DNA from: Luteibaculum oceani
Lineage (GTDB): Bacteria > Bacteroidota > Bacteroidia > Flavobacteriales_D > Luteibaculaceae
DNA: 64,000 bases
NCBI RefSeq assembly: GCF_007995015.1
Contig: NZ_VORB01000002.1
Coordinates: forward strand, 186,001 to 250,000
Direction: 5' to 3'
Both the position numbers and the translations under genes were made by a program. Below, piece after piece: positions 17,377 to 25,492 of the stretch (within the stretch, counting starts at the first letter, position 1; every line of letters starts with the position of its first letter). The notes below the pieces were generated by a model that had not been told where the DNA came from, ran no database searches, and saw only the letters and a program-made list of their open reading frames with translations.

Positions 17377-18714
17377 TTAAATCTCTCTGTTGGGGTCGAA
17401 GGATTCCAGTAAATCTGCAACTCTTCTAACAAATTTACCTCCTAAGGCTCCGTCCACAACCCTGTGGTCGTATGAGTGTGACAACATCATAAAATGACGA
17501 ATACCAATCATATCACCACTTGGTGTTTCGATAACCGCAGGTTTTTTCTTGATGGCTCCAACCGCCATAATTGCAACCTGTGGCTGGTTAATAATTGGAG
17601 TGCCAAAAACATTTCCAAAGGACCCAACATTGGTTACAGTGTAGGTTCCATCTTGAATCTCTTCTGGTTTCAATTTGTTTATTCTAGCACGGTTGGCAAG
17701 ATCGTTTACCTCTTTGGTTAATCCAACAAGGTTATAGCGGTCTGCATTTTTGATAACCGGAACGATTAAGTCACCACTTGGAAGGGCTGTGGCCATACCA
17801 ACGTTGATGTTTTTGCGGTAAACGATTTTGTTATCGTCTTTAACCGAAATATTGATTTCTGGAAACTCCTTAATGGCATTTGCAATGGCCTCGATGAAAA
17901 TAGGAGTGAAGGTGATTTTTTCTCCTTCTCTTTTAAGGAAATCTTTTTTAACTCTATCTCTCCATTGCACCAAGTTAGTAACATCGGCCTCTACGAATGA
18001 AGTTACGTGAGGAGATACTCGCTTAGACATTACCATGTGGTCTGCAATAAGCTTTCTCATTCTTCCCATTTCCTGAATTTCATCTGAACCAGAAACTGAT
18101 ACAGCTGGAGCTTTTATTTCAGGGCTAGGTGCAGCCTTCTTGGCTGGTGCACTCGATGCAGCTGGTTTACTTGGAGCTGGTGCAGCAGCAGGAGCGGAAC
18201 CATTAGATCGGTTTTCTACATATGCTAAGATATCATCCTTGGTAACTCTTCCTTGAGCACCAGTACCTTCTATTTGTTCCAACTCAGCCATGCTGATATT
18301 TTCCTCTTTCGCAATGGAGCGCACAAGAGGGCTATAGAATTTACCTGAAGGACCTGTTTTTCCTATATTTTCTTCAACTGCCTGAATATCTTCTTCGATT
18401 TTCGCTGCAGCTTTTTCGGCAACAGGCTCTTGTTTTGGTGCACTTGGAGCAGCTCCAGCACTATCGCCAGCACCTTCAACTTCCATAATGGCGATTGGTT
18501 TTCCAACCTCTACAACATCGCCTTCAGCAACTAAAATTTCAACTATTGTCCCATCTTCTGGAGCAGGAACCTCGCTATCTACTTTATCTGTAGCGATTTC
18601 AATTATTGGGTCATCTGCCTCCACAGTAGCACCAACCTCTGCTACAATTCCAGTAACGGTTGCCTCTGCAACACTCTCTCCCATTTTCGGAAGTAATATC
18701 TCTATCTTTCCCAT
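17377..18714 (-). CDS. 2-oxoacid dehydrogenase E2 component (dihydrolipoyl acyltransferase)
   Basis: At 445 aa with one lipoyl domain, this is the E2 core of a 2-oxoacid dehydrogenase complex, most like branched-chain or mixed-specificity types. The lipoyl Lys is in EIATDKVDSEVPAP near residue 43. An Ala/Pro-rich linker leads to the E1/E3-binding domain (SPLVRSIAKEENISMAELEQ, about 130-165). The acyltransferase domain ends with SHSYDHRVVDGALGG, carrying the catalytic HxxxDG. The start at 18714 (MGKIEILLPKMGES) is fixed by the promoter: the longer frame from 18735 would begin inside the -7 box. It leads an operon with the PD40, exonuclease and short FAH genes. Confidence 0.92.
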   Translation of the reverse strand: MGKIEILLPKMGESVAEATVTGIVAEVGATVEADDPIIEIATDKVDSEVPAPEDGTIVEILVAEGDVVEVGKPIAIMEVEGAGDSAGAAPSAPKQEPVAEKAAAKIEEDIQAVEENIGKTGPSGKFYSPLVRSIAKEENISMAELEQIEGTGAQGRVTKDDILAYVENRSNGSAPAAAPAPSKPAASSAPAKKAAPSPEIKAPAVSVSGSDEIQEMGRMRKLIADHMVMSKRVSPHVTSFVEADVTNLVQWRDRVKKDFLKREGEKITFTPIFIEAIANAIKEFPEINISVKDDNKIVYRKNINVGMATALPSGDLIVPVIKNADRYNLVGLTKEVNDLANRARINKLKPEEIQDGTYTVTNVGSFGNVFGTPIINQPQVAIMAVGAIKKKPAVIETPSGDMIGIRHFMMLSHSYDHRVVDGALGGKFVRRVADLLESFDPNREI

Positions 18715-18732
18715 GTTATTCGCTATTGCCTG

Positions 18733-18762
18733 CAAATTTATACGATTAGCCCGTGTTCACAA
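18733..18762 (-). promoter_or_regulatory. Promoter of the E2 operon, TTG-N19-TAAATTTG
   Basis: On the minus strand TTG (18760-18762) and TAAATTTG (18733-18740) are exactly 19 nt apart, a full match to the Bacteroidota consensus. The predicted leader is about 14 nt before the ATG at 18714. The -33 element lies just inside the 3' flank of the upstream glycosyltransferase gene. Confidence 0.85.
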
Positions 18763-18763
18763 G

Positions 18764-20692
18764 CTAAGTTTCTATTGCGCTATCCAGTTGCGCTAAGTTT
18801 TGCCAAAATAGATTGAAATCTGTATTTAATTGATAATTCTTGCAATAATTTCTATTTAACAGTAGAATTTGCTCCTTTTCGAGGGCCGGATTGGCCACTG
18901 GGATGATACCCTTAAAGGATTTTTGATGAATCAAGTTCGTAGTAAATTCCTCGTTCAATCCTATCCAAGTGTACTTTCCTCTGATAACTAAAAACAGGTT
19001 TACTGCTAGTTTTAAAGGGTTGTTTCTAAAAACCAAGTAGGGGAGCAATACCAGTACATTTAAGCTGATAGCATAATCTACCAAACGCTTTTTTAATCTT
19101 GCGCTTCTGCTAAACAGGGGTTCAGGTTCTATATATTGTAATTCTCCTCGATGATCTTTAGATCCAGAACCAATTACAAAATCGGCTTCGCGAGGAACAA
19201 TTTTAAAATGCACCGTTCGCGGCAATTCCATCGACATCAGGGTAATAATGGTTTCATTTTTGATATCACTGTTCAAAAAGATAACCTCATCAATCCTATT
19301 GATTTTTACCCATTCCGCTAGTTCCAACTCTAGTGTTTTTAGCGATTTTTCCTCCAAATTTGGGTTCCATGACAGGCATCTGTCATATTGTGAATCTTTT
19401 GGGAGTTTTTGAATGAAACTTTCGGTGTTTTCCTTATCACCAACAACGAGTGTAACGGTTTTCCAGGGCTTAAAATATTGGGTAACTCCAAAACGATCTG
19501 TAAGCGATCTCAATATTAGAATTGGAAGGAACCCTACTAAAGGAGAGCTTAGCACAAATAATCTCGAAAAACGCATAGTTTCTGGCAGTAAACTATAGAT
19601 AAATCCGAGGCTTAAGACACTAAAGGCAACTCCTTTTACCAATTTAGCATAACCGCCAGACCTTTTGTAGGATCCAACAATTAGAAAGTTAAATACCACC
19701 AAAGCACCAATAACCGACGGTGCCCATTGATTTACAAGTTCTGGGAAAACCTTTTCGGAATATCCAGAATATTGAGTGAGGTAAAAACTCAATAATATCA
19801 GCAATAAAGCAAATTCAATCAGCGGTTTCCAAAGCGCCGAAAAAGCGTTTTTAATAAGCGCGAATATGGCTTTGAAATAAACGGCAAGCTTTATAAGACC
19901 AATAAATAACCTAGCATGCTGGCCTTTAAAATGCTTTTGAGCATATAAAATCATGGCCTGATAAAACACCCTTACGTAATTCAAGCTACCCTTTTTGGTA
20001 CTCTCTCCTTTGTAGTGAATGATTTTGGTGTTCGCCAGATAAAAGTTCTTGTATCCACCTTTTAGAATACGGAAAGACAAGTCGATGTCTTCGCCATACA
20101 TAAAAAAGGATTCATCTAACAGCCCGATTTTATCTAAAGATTCTTTGCGCATCCACATGTAGGCACCAGAAAGTACTTCAATGGGGTGGTTTTCATCTTT
20201 AGATAAATGCCCCATGTAATAGCGGGCAAATCTTTGTGATTTGGGAAATAGAGAGCATAATCCCACCATTTTATAGAAGGCGGTCCAAGGCGCGGGAAGT
20301 CCTCGTTTAGATTCAGGTAAATACTTACCTGAACCATCAATCATTTTAACCCCCAACCCTCCAATACTAGGGTCTGCTTCGCAATGATCGAAGCACAGTT
20401 TAAAGGTGTCTTCTTGTACCACCGTGTCTGGGTTAAGAAGCAATACATATTTTCCTGAGGCTTGCCGTATAGCTAGATTGTTACCTCTACTAAAGCCCAA
20501 ATTTTCCTTAGACTCAATAAGCTTAACCCAAGGAAATAACTTTTTAACCATGGCTTGGGAGCCATCCACGGAATTATTATCGACAACAAAAACTTCGGTG
20601 TTGAGACCTTTGGCAGCTATTTCAACTGATTTAAGGCACTGTTCTAGGAAGTGCTTTACATTATAATTGACTACAACTACGCTTAAATCCAT
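18764..20692 (-). CDS. GT2 glycosyltransferase fused to a membrane/sugar-transferase-like C-terminus
   Basis: A 642-aa inner-membrane protein. Residues 1-255 are a GT-A family 2 domain: MDLSVVVVNYNVKHFLEQCL, VFVVDNNSVDGSQ, GFSRGNNLAI, LLLNPDTVV and FFMYGEDIDLSFRI, of rhamnosyl- or galactofuranosyl-transferase type. About four membrane segments lie between 265 and 395. The C-terminal 240 residues contain a nucleotide-binding-like fold (TVTLVVGDKENTESF) and then SARLKKRLVDYAISLNVLVL, reminiscent of the KRTFDI membrane helix in the sugar transferase at 1340-2755, but the catalytic cytosolic part of that family is missing. The gene is 3 nt after recR. Specificity is unknown. Confidence 0.85.
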   Translation of the reverse strand: MDLSVVVVNYNVKHFLEQCLKSVEIAAKGLNTEVFVVDNNSVDGSQAMVKKLFPWVKLIESKENLGFSRGNNLAIRQASGKYVLLLNPDTVVQEDTFKLCFDHCEADPSIGGLGVKMIDGSGKYLPESKRGLPAPWTAFYKMVGLCSLFPKSQRFARYYMGHLSKDENHPIEVLSGAYMWMRKESLDKIGLLDESFFMYGEDIDLSFRILKGGYKNFYLANTKIIHYKGESTKKGSLNYVRVFYQAMILYAQKHFKGQHARLFIGLIKLAVYFKAIFALIKNAFSALWKPLIEFALLLILLSFYLTQYSGYSEKVFPELVNQWAPSVIGALVVFNFLIVGSYKRSGGYAKLVKGVAFSVLSLGFIYSLLPETMRFSRLFVLSSPLVGFLPILILRSLTDRFGVTQYFKPWKTVTLVVGDKENTESFIQKLPKDSQYDRCLSWNPNLEEKSLKTLELELAEWVKINRIDEVIFLNSDIKNETIITLMSMELPRTVHFKIVPREADFVIGSGSKDHRGELQYIEPEPLFSRSARLKKRLVDYAISLNVLVLLPYLVFRNNPLKLAVNLFLVIRGKYTWIGLNEEFTTNLIHQKSFKGIIPVANPALEKEQILLLNRNYCKNYQLNTDFNLFWQNLAQLDSAIET

Positions 20693-20695
20693 TGC

Positions 20696-21319
20696 TTAGC
20701 GATCGGCTTTATCAAAAGGGGTTCTATTTTGGATGGATCTTCCCAAAGAGATTTCATCGGCATATTCCAACTCATCCCCAAAACTAATTCCTCTAGCTAA
20801 GGTGCTGATCTCAGCGCAAAGCGGATTTAATTTTTTGTGAAGGTAAAATGCCGTTGTATCGCCTTCCATTGTTGCATTTAAGGCTAAAATAACCTCCTTT
20901 GTTCCTTCTTCTTGTACCCGTTTTAAAAGCGAGTCTATGTTAACATCGCTAGGGCCAATACCCTCTAAGGGTGAAATTACCCCACCCAAAACGTGGTAAA
21001 GTCCATTAAATTGTTTGGTAGCCTCTATGGCCATTACATCTTTTATGGTTTCTACAATGCAAATAAGTTCCTGATTTCGGTGGGGAGAAGCACAGATATT
21101 ACACAAAGTACTATCTGATAAATTGAAACAGCGTTCGCAGTATTTAACCTCAGTTGCCAAATCTTTCATGCTGTTGGCAAATGCCTCAATTCTATCCGCA
21201 TCCCATTTTAACATGTGCAGTACGAGACGCAAAGCAGATTTTCTTCCTACCGAAGGGAGGGAAGACAATTGCTCAACTGCTTTTAAAACGTGTTTAGATG
21301 GTATGTGGTCCTCCGACAT
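20696..21319 (-). CDS. recR: Recombination mediator protein RecR
   Basis: The 207-aa protein works with RecO (and RecF) to load RecA on SSB-coated single-strand DNA in gap repair. The N-terminal helix-hairpin-helix region reads LSSLPSVGRKSALRLVLHML. The Cys4 zinc finger is in YCERCFNLSDSTLCNICASP. The Toprim domain has LICIVETIKDVMAIEAT, YHVLGGVISPLEGIGP and EVILALNATMEGDTTAFYL; the C-terminal Walker-B-like region is TLARGISFGDELEYADEISL. Length and order are standard for the family. It starts with ATG and stands upstream of the GT2 gene by 3 nt, divergent from a sodium symporter gene. Confidence 0.96.
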   Translation of the reverse strand: MSEDHIPSKHVLKAVEQLSSLPSVGRKSALRLVLHMLKWDADRIEAFANSMKDLATEVKYCERCFNLSDSTLCNICASPHRNQELICIVETIKDVMAIEATKQFNGLYHVLGGVISPLEGIGPSDVNIDSLLKRVQEEGTKEVILALNATMEGDTTAFYLHKKLNPLCAEISTLARGISFGDELEYADEISLGRSIQNRTPFDKADR

Positions 21320-21369
21320 GCCTGCAAAGAAAACAATAAAATAATTCTTACTTTTCGCCCTTCTGAATT

Positions 21370-22872
21370 ATGAGCTCAACCGTTATTATTATTCTAATTG
21401 CAGCCTATTTTTTGCTGCTTCTTTTTATAGCTAAAATCACCTCCAAAAATGCCGACGAAGCTTCCTTTTTTATCGGGAATAAATCTTCTAAATGGTATGT
21501 AGTTGCCTTTGGAATGATAGGTGCTTCTCTTTCTGGGGTAACCTTTATTTCTGTTCCCGGTTGGGTAGGAAGTAGTGCTATGACCTATTTTCAGGTGGTT
21601 TTAGGGTATTTATTGGGATATGTTTTTATATCATTTATTCTAATGCCGTTATACTATCGACTTAATTTAACATCCATCTACACCTTTCTTGGAAAAAATT
21701 TGGGGAAGCCCGGAAATCAGGCTGGAGCGTCGTTTTTTCTATTTTCTAGGATTCTTGGGGCAGCATTTAGATTATACCTAGTATGCCTAGTACTTAAGAG
21801 TTTTGTATTGGTAGATTTTAATATCCCATTTCCTGTGATAGCGCTAATAAGCATCGCGCTAATCTGGCTCTACACCAATAAAGGTGGTATTAAAACCATT
21901 ATTTGGACAGATACCCTCCAAACCGCGTTTATGTTAGTGGCGATTGCCTTAGCATTTTGGCAGTTGAGTAGTGCTATGAATTTTGGTGTTTTCGAAGCGG
22001 TTGGGGCAATTTTTGAAAGCGACTATAGCAATGCGTTTGTTTTTGATGATATCAATTCCAAACAAAATTTCTGGAAACAATTTTTAGGCGGAGCATTGAT
22101 TACTATTACCATGACAGGGATGGATCAAGATATGATGCAAAAGAATTTGAGCTGTAAAAACATTGGAGATGCCCAAAAGAACATGCTCAGTTTTGCTGGG
22201 GTATTGGTGTTTGTAAACTTGTTATTCCTTGGATTTGGAGCTTTGATGTTTATGTATATCGATGCGGGAAATTTTGGAGCCGACCAATGGAGCAAGTCCG
22301 ATGAGATTTTTCCAGCCTTGGCGCTTTCTGGTAATTTGGGAATGGCAGTGGCCATCTTTTTTATTCTGGGTCTAATTGCTGCGGCTTATTCTTCCGCAGA
22401 TTCTGCCCTTACTTCTTTAACTACATCCTTATATGTAGATTTTTTAGAGGATAAAAAGGATACTCCCGTGCAAGCGAAAAAGAAAAGGCGGGTTATCCAT
22501 GTAGGAATTTCTGTCGCCCTATTTTTAGTAATCGTAATTTTCGAAAAACTGGCGGACTCCAGTGTGATTGATCAGTTGTTAACGGTGGCAGGATACACTT
22601 ATGGTCCAATTTTAGGGATGTTTATTTTCTGCCTTACGTCTCAGAAAAATCTTGCAAATAAACCTTGGGCGATTTGGGTAGCGGCCATAGCGGCTCCCTT
22701 TTTAACCTATGCTATAAAAGCAGGATTGGAAACCAGTGCACCCAATTATCAAATAGGATACGAGCTCCTGCTGCTAAATGGACTGATCAATTACGGATTG
22801 TTGATGTTGTTTGGGGTTAATTCACCCCGTTTACAAACACAGAATAAACCACCAGCGACGACGATAGGATAG
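21370..22872 (+). CDS. Sodium:solute symporter (SSS family)
   Basis: A 500-aa inner-membrane transporter with 13-14 hydrophobic segments, of the SSS family that couples Na+ entry to uptake of sugars, amino acids or other nutrients. Recognisable parts are the N-terminal SFFIGNKSSKWYVVAFGMIGASLSGVTF region, the TM5-6 area GGIKTIIWTDTLQTAFMLVA, MTGMDQDMMQKNLSCKN, and the Na2-site-like helix GLIAAAYSSADSALTSLTTSLYVDF. A TACTTTTC sequence about 15 nt upstream is one base off the -7 consensus. The 3' end overlaps the convergent exporter gene by 56 nt. The substrate is not deducible. Confidence 0.92.
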   Translation: MSSTVIIILIAAYFLLLLFIAKITSKNADEASFFIGNKSSKWYVVAFGMIGASLSGVTFISVPGWVGSSAMTYFQVVLGYLLGYVFISFILMPLYYRLNLTSIYTFLGKNLGKPGNQAGASFFLFSRILGAAFRLYLVCLVLKSFVLVDFNIPFPVIALISIALIWLYTNKGGIKTIIWTDTLQTAFMLVAIALAFWQLSSAMNFGVFEAVGAIFESDYSNAFVFDDINSKQNFWKQFLGGALITITMTGMDQDMMQKNLSCKNIGDAQKNMLSFAGVLVFVNLLFLGFGALMFMYIDAGNFGADQWSKSDEIFPALALSGNLGMAVAIFFILGLIAAAYSSADSALTSLTTSLYVDFLEDKKDTPVQAKKKRRVIHVGISVALFLVIVIFEKLADSSVIDQLLTVAGYTYGPILGMFIFCLTSQKNLANKPWAIWVAAIAAPFLTYAIKAGLETSAPNYQIGYELLLLNGLINYGLLMLFGVNSPRLQTQNKPPATTIG

Positions 22873-23593
22873 ATAAATAAGGGGCCAGTTCTTTCACTAC
22901 CTCTCTAGCCAAATCTCTACGTGGTTGAACGTAAATAATATCATTAGCCTGTACGATCATATCAGCATGGCTAATTCCGCTAATTCTTGATAAGTCTATT
23001 CTATACACTTCCCTTTCTGTACCTACCTTTCGGATAAGCTTAATCTTCTTTGCATTACCTCTTTCCGTAATACCGCCAGCTAAAGCCAGCGCTTCCAGAA
23101 CGGTGGTGTTGGTGTTTTGCAAGTAGATTACTTGTGCACTACCACCGGCCCCGGGAGATACAATAACACGGTTATTGGTAATGTTTAGCAGGACAAATGG
23201 TTCCTTCAAATACTGACTAAGTAACTCCTCCAATCTAAATTCAGCTTCTCTAAGGGTAAGTCCCGCTAGTTTAACACGGCCCAGGGCAGGGATATTTACC
23301 ATCCCATCGTGCTCTATTCTGTAGGGGAAACCGATACCTCTTCCATTGTTGTTGTTTTGCAACATCATTTGGTTGTTATTCCCTTGTTGCTTCTCAGGGT
23401 CTATAATATCAAACCCCTCGCGGTTATACACCCGCATAGAAATAACGTCATTGGCAGATAAAACATAACTGTCGGAGTTATTTATCTCAGGTAACTCCAT
23501 ATCTAATTTTCCACTATCTCTAAAAAGTATGTAAGAGTTTATACCACAGGAACTTAGTAATAGAACAGGAAGGATAAATAACAGTTTTCTCAT
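22817..23593 (-). CDS. Polysaccharide export lipoprotein (Wza-like, SLBB domains)
   Basis: Starting at 23593 the protein is 258 aa with a lipoprotein signal MRKLLFILPVLLLSSCGINS (Cys16). The polysaccharide biosynthesis/export domain reads YVLSANDVISMRVYNREGFD, then YRIEHDGMVNIPALGRVKLA and LTLREAEFRLEELLSQYL. One SLBB domain follows (LEALALAGGITERGNAKKIKLIRK), and NDIIYVQPRR is near the end. A final hydrophobic stretch YLSILSSSLVVYSVFVNGV could be a membrane anchor. The protein likely forms the outer-membrane exit of a capsule or EPS pathway. A frame from 23728 adds 45 residues ahead of the signal and is rejected. Confidence 0.9.
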   Translation of the reverse strand: MRKLLFILPVLLLSSCGINSYILFRDSGKLDMELPEINNSDSYVLSANDVISMRVYNREGFDIIDPEKQQGNNNQMMLQNNNNGRGIGFPYRIEHDGMVNIPALGRVKLAGLTLREAEFRLEELLSQYLKEPFVLLNITNNRVIVSPGAGGSAQVIYLQNTNTTVLEALALAGGITERGNAKKIKLIRKVGTEREVYRIDLSRISGISHADMIVQANDIIYVQPRRDLAREVVKELAPYLSILSSSLVVYSVFVNGVN

Positions 23594-23652
23594 GATGTGT
23601 CTTGTCAACAACGGGCTAAAGTATAAAGTTTTGCTTGTAATTTGGTCGCCAA

Positions 23653-24888
23653 ATGGAGCGTGATTCTGGATTTTTATGGGATTTGGTTGTAGTGGGTGGT
23701 GGAGCTGCAGGATTTTTTTGTGCCGCAAATTTGTTGGAACAACATCCCGATGCTAGAATTCTTATTGTAGAGTCTTCTCAAAAAATCCTCAGTAAGGTTA
23801 AGATTTCTGGAGGGGGAAGATGTAATGTAACCCATGCTTGTTGGGAGCCAAAAGAATTGGTGTTGAATTATCCCCGCGGCAAAAAAGAACTTTTAGGACC
23901 TTTTCATCGCTTTGCTTGCGGCGATACCATGGAGTGGTTTTCCAATAGAGGAGTGGAATTAAAAATAGAAGAAGATGGAAGGGTGTTTCCCATCTCCGAT
24001 TCCAGCCAAACCATTATCGATTGTCTTATTAAACATACCTTGGATAAAGGTATTCGCCTGAATCTTGGTTGTAAAATAACAGCGATTAAAACGTGGGAAG
24101 AGGGCTACATTTTGGAGTCAAAAACGGGAATGTTGTCCACCAAAAATGTGCTATGGGCTACTGGTGGGACAGAAAGTTCATACAAGGTACTTGCTGACCT
24201 GGGTGTACAATTAGATCCCCGATTTCCATCCTTGTTCTCCATGAACATTGCCGATGCGAAATTGAAAAAGATGTCGGGTCTGGCAGTGCCAAATGCCGAG
24301 GTCGGTATCCCTCGATTAAAGCTAAATGCTTCGGGTCCGCTTTTGATTACCCATTGGGGAATTTCAGGTCCAGCGGTATTAAAATTATCGGCATTTGGCG
24401 CCGAAAAATTGGCTGAAATTGGATATCAAACAGAAATAACCATCAATTGGGTGGGGCTATTGGTTGAAGAAATATTGGAGATGCTCGAAGACGACCAAAA
24501 GCAGTATCCAAAAATGAAATTAGCCAAGCTTAGATGCTTTCCTGTGTTACCAAAACGTTTATGGAGTTATTTAGTCTTTAAGGCAGGCTTGGATGAAGAG
24601 GCCATATTTGGGTCTTTGGCACCCAAACATCTGAAAAAATTAGCCGAAGAGTTGGGTAAATGTGAACTCCGTATGGATGGTAAAACCACCTATAAAGAGG
24701 AGTTTGTAACCGGGGGTGGCATCCATTTAAGGGAGATAAATTTTAAAACTATGGAACTTAAAAAGCTTCCAGGTTTTTATGCTTGCGGCGAAGTTTTAAA
24801 TATCGATGGAGTAACGGGTGGATTCAATTTTCAGAATGCCTGGACTGGAGCCTTTATTGCCGCTGAGGCCATGGCTAACGACCTCTAA
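23653..24888 (+). CDS. HI0933/BaiN-like FAD-dependent oxidoreductase
   Basis: A 411-aa flavoprotein of the HI0933 family. It starts MERDSGFLWDLVVVGGGAAG with the FAD-binding GGGAAG at residues 15-20, then VKISGGGRCNVTHAC, the family signature. Other conserved blocks are EDGRVFPISDSSQTII, NVLWATGGTES, PSLFSMNIAD, GPLLITHWGISGPAVLKLSA and the C-terminal FYACGEVLNIDGVTGGFNFQNAWTG. Members include the proposed bile-acid reductase BaiN and rRNA dihydrouridine synthase RdsA, so an RNA-modifying role is possible; the physiological reaction here is unknown. It overlaps the convergent membrane-protein gene by 14 nt. Confidence 0.9.
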   Translation: MERDSGFLWDLVVVGGGAAGFFCAANLLEQHPDARILIVESSQKILSKVKISGGGRCNVTHACWEPKELVLNYPRGKKELLGPFHRFACGDTMEWFSNRGVELKIEEDGRVFPISDSSQTIIDCLIKHTLDKGIRLNLGCKITAIKTWEEGYILESKTGMLSTKNVLWATGGTESSYKVLADLGVQLDPRFPSLFSMNIADAKLKKMSGLAVPNAEVGIPRLKLNASGPLLITHWGISGPAVLKLSAFGAEKLAEIGYQTEITINWVGLLVEEILEMLEDDQKQYPKMKLAKLRCFPVLPKRLWSYLVFKAGLDEEAIFGSLAPKHLKKLAEELGKCELRMDGKTTYKEEFVTGGGIHLREINFKTMELKKLPGFYACGEVLNIDGVTGGFNFQNAWTGAFIAAEAMANDL

Positions 24889-25375
24889 GCCTTTGTTTAA
24901 AACGGTATAAAGCCTTTTTATACTTGCTAACCCTTCTGGAATTTACAAATGCAGTAACTATGGCAAGGAGAGACCAAAAGAAATCTAGAAAATTGTAATT
25001 CTTAATGGTGTATTGAAAATAGGCTGCCAATTTGGTGAAATTAATTCCCGCTAAAGCTTTGATTGACAAATTGAACTTGGAAAATTCTGGTTGAACGAAA
25101 AGAACATCCTGCTCGTAGTATGCGAATATGATGTATTTCCCTATGAAAATACCAATAAATGAGAACGAGGTTGCCACGGTAGAATAGAGCCAGGCATTCT
25201 GTCTTTCAAAATAAAGCGAGGCTACAAATCCCGATAAAAAGCCTATCGCAATTGCGAAAAAACCTGTTTGGATGTAGGTAGAAATAGCCACCCAACCCCA
25301 TATAAAACCACCAAAACACACCACGAAAATAACGGCGAGTACAAAGCGAATTTGGTGGTTAAACAATTGCAACAT
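24875..25375 (-). CDS. Small integral membrane protein of unknown family
   Basis: A 166-aa protein with four predicted membrane helices: FVLAVIFVVCFGGFIWGWVA, FFAIAIGFLSGFVASLY, YSTVATSFSFIGIFIGKYII and FLDFFWSLLAIVTAFVN. A soluble loop containing VQPEFSKFNLSIKALAG lies between helices 3 and 4. The C-terminus is very basic (RRVSKYKKALYRFKQRLRGR), so it should face the cytoplasm. I do not recognise the family. It is monocistronic between convergent BaiN-like and divergent typA genes; the near-consensus TTTATTTG just before the ATG may be its -7 box. Confidence 0.72.
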   Translation of the reverse strand: MLQLFNHQIRFVLAVIFVVCFGGFIWGWVAISTYIQTGFFAIAIGFLSGFVASLYFERQNAWLYSTVATSFSFIGIFIGKYIIFAYYEQDVLFVQPEFSKFNLSIKALAGINFTKLAAYFQYTIKNYNFLDFFWSLLAIVTAFVNSRRVSKYKKALYRFKQRLRGR

Positions 25376-25463
25376 GTTGCAAATAAATCAATTATTAAAA
25401 AGTGAAATGTGAATTTTTGGTTAAGTCAAGGAATTCTAAAGCATTAAATCCACACAAAAGACG

Positions 25464-25471
25464 TACTTTTG
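25464..25471 (+). promoter_or_regulatory. -7 box of typA
   Basis: TACTTTTG matches TAnnTTTG. It lies 21 nt before the TTG chosen as start at 25493. The frame's first TTG, at 25469, lies inside this box and cannot be translated from this promoter. No TTG is found at the -33 position. Confidence 0.6.
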
Positions 25472-25492
25472 CCGCCTCTTAAAGTTAAAGAA

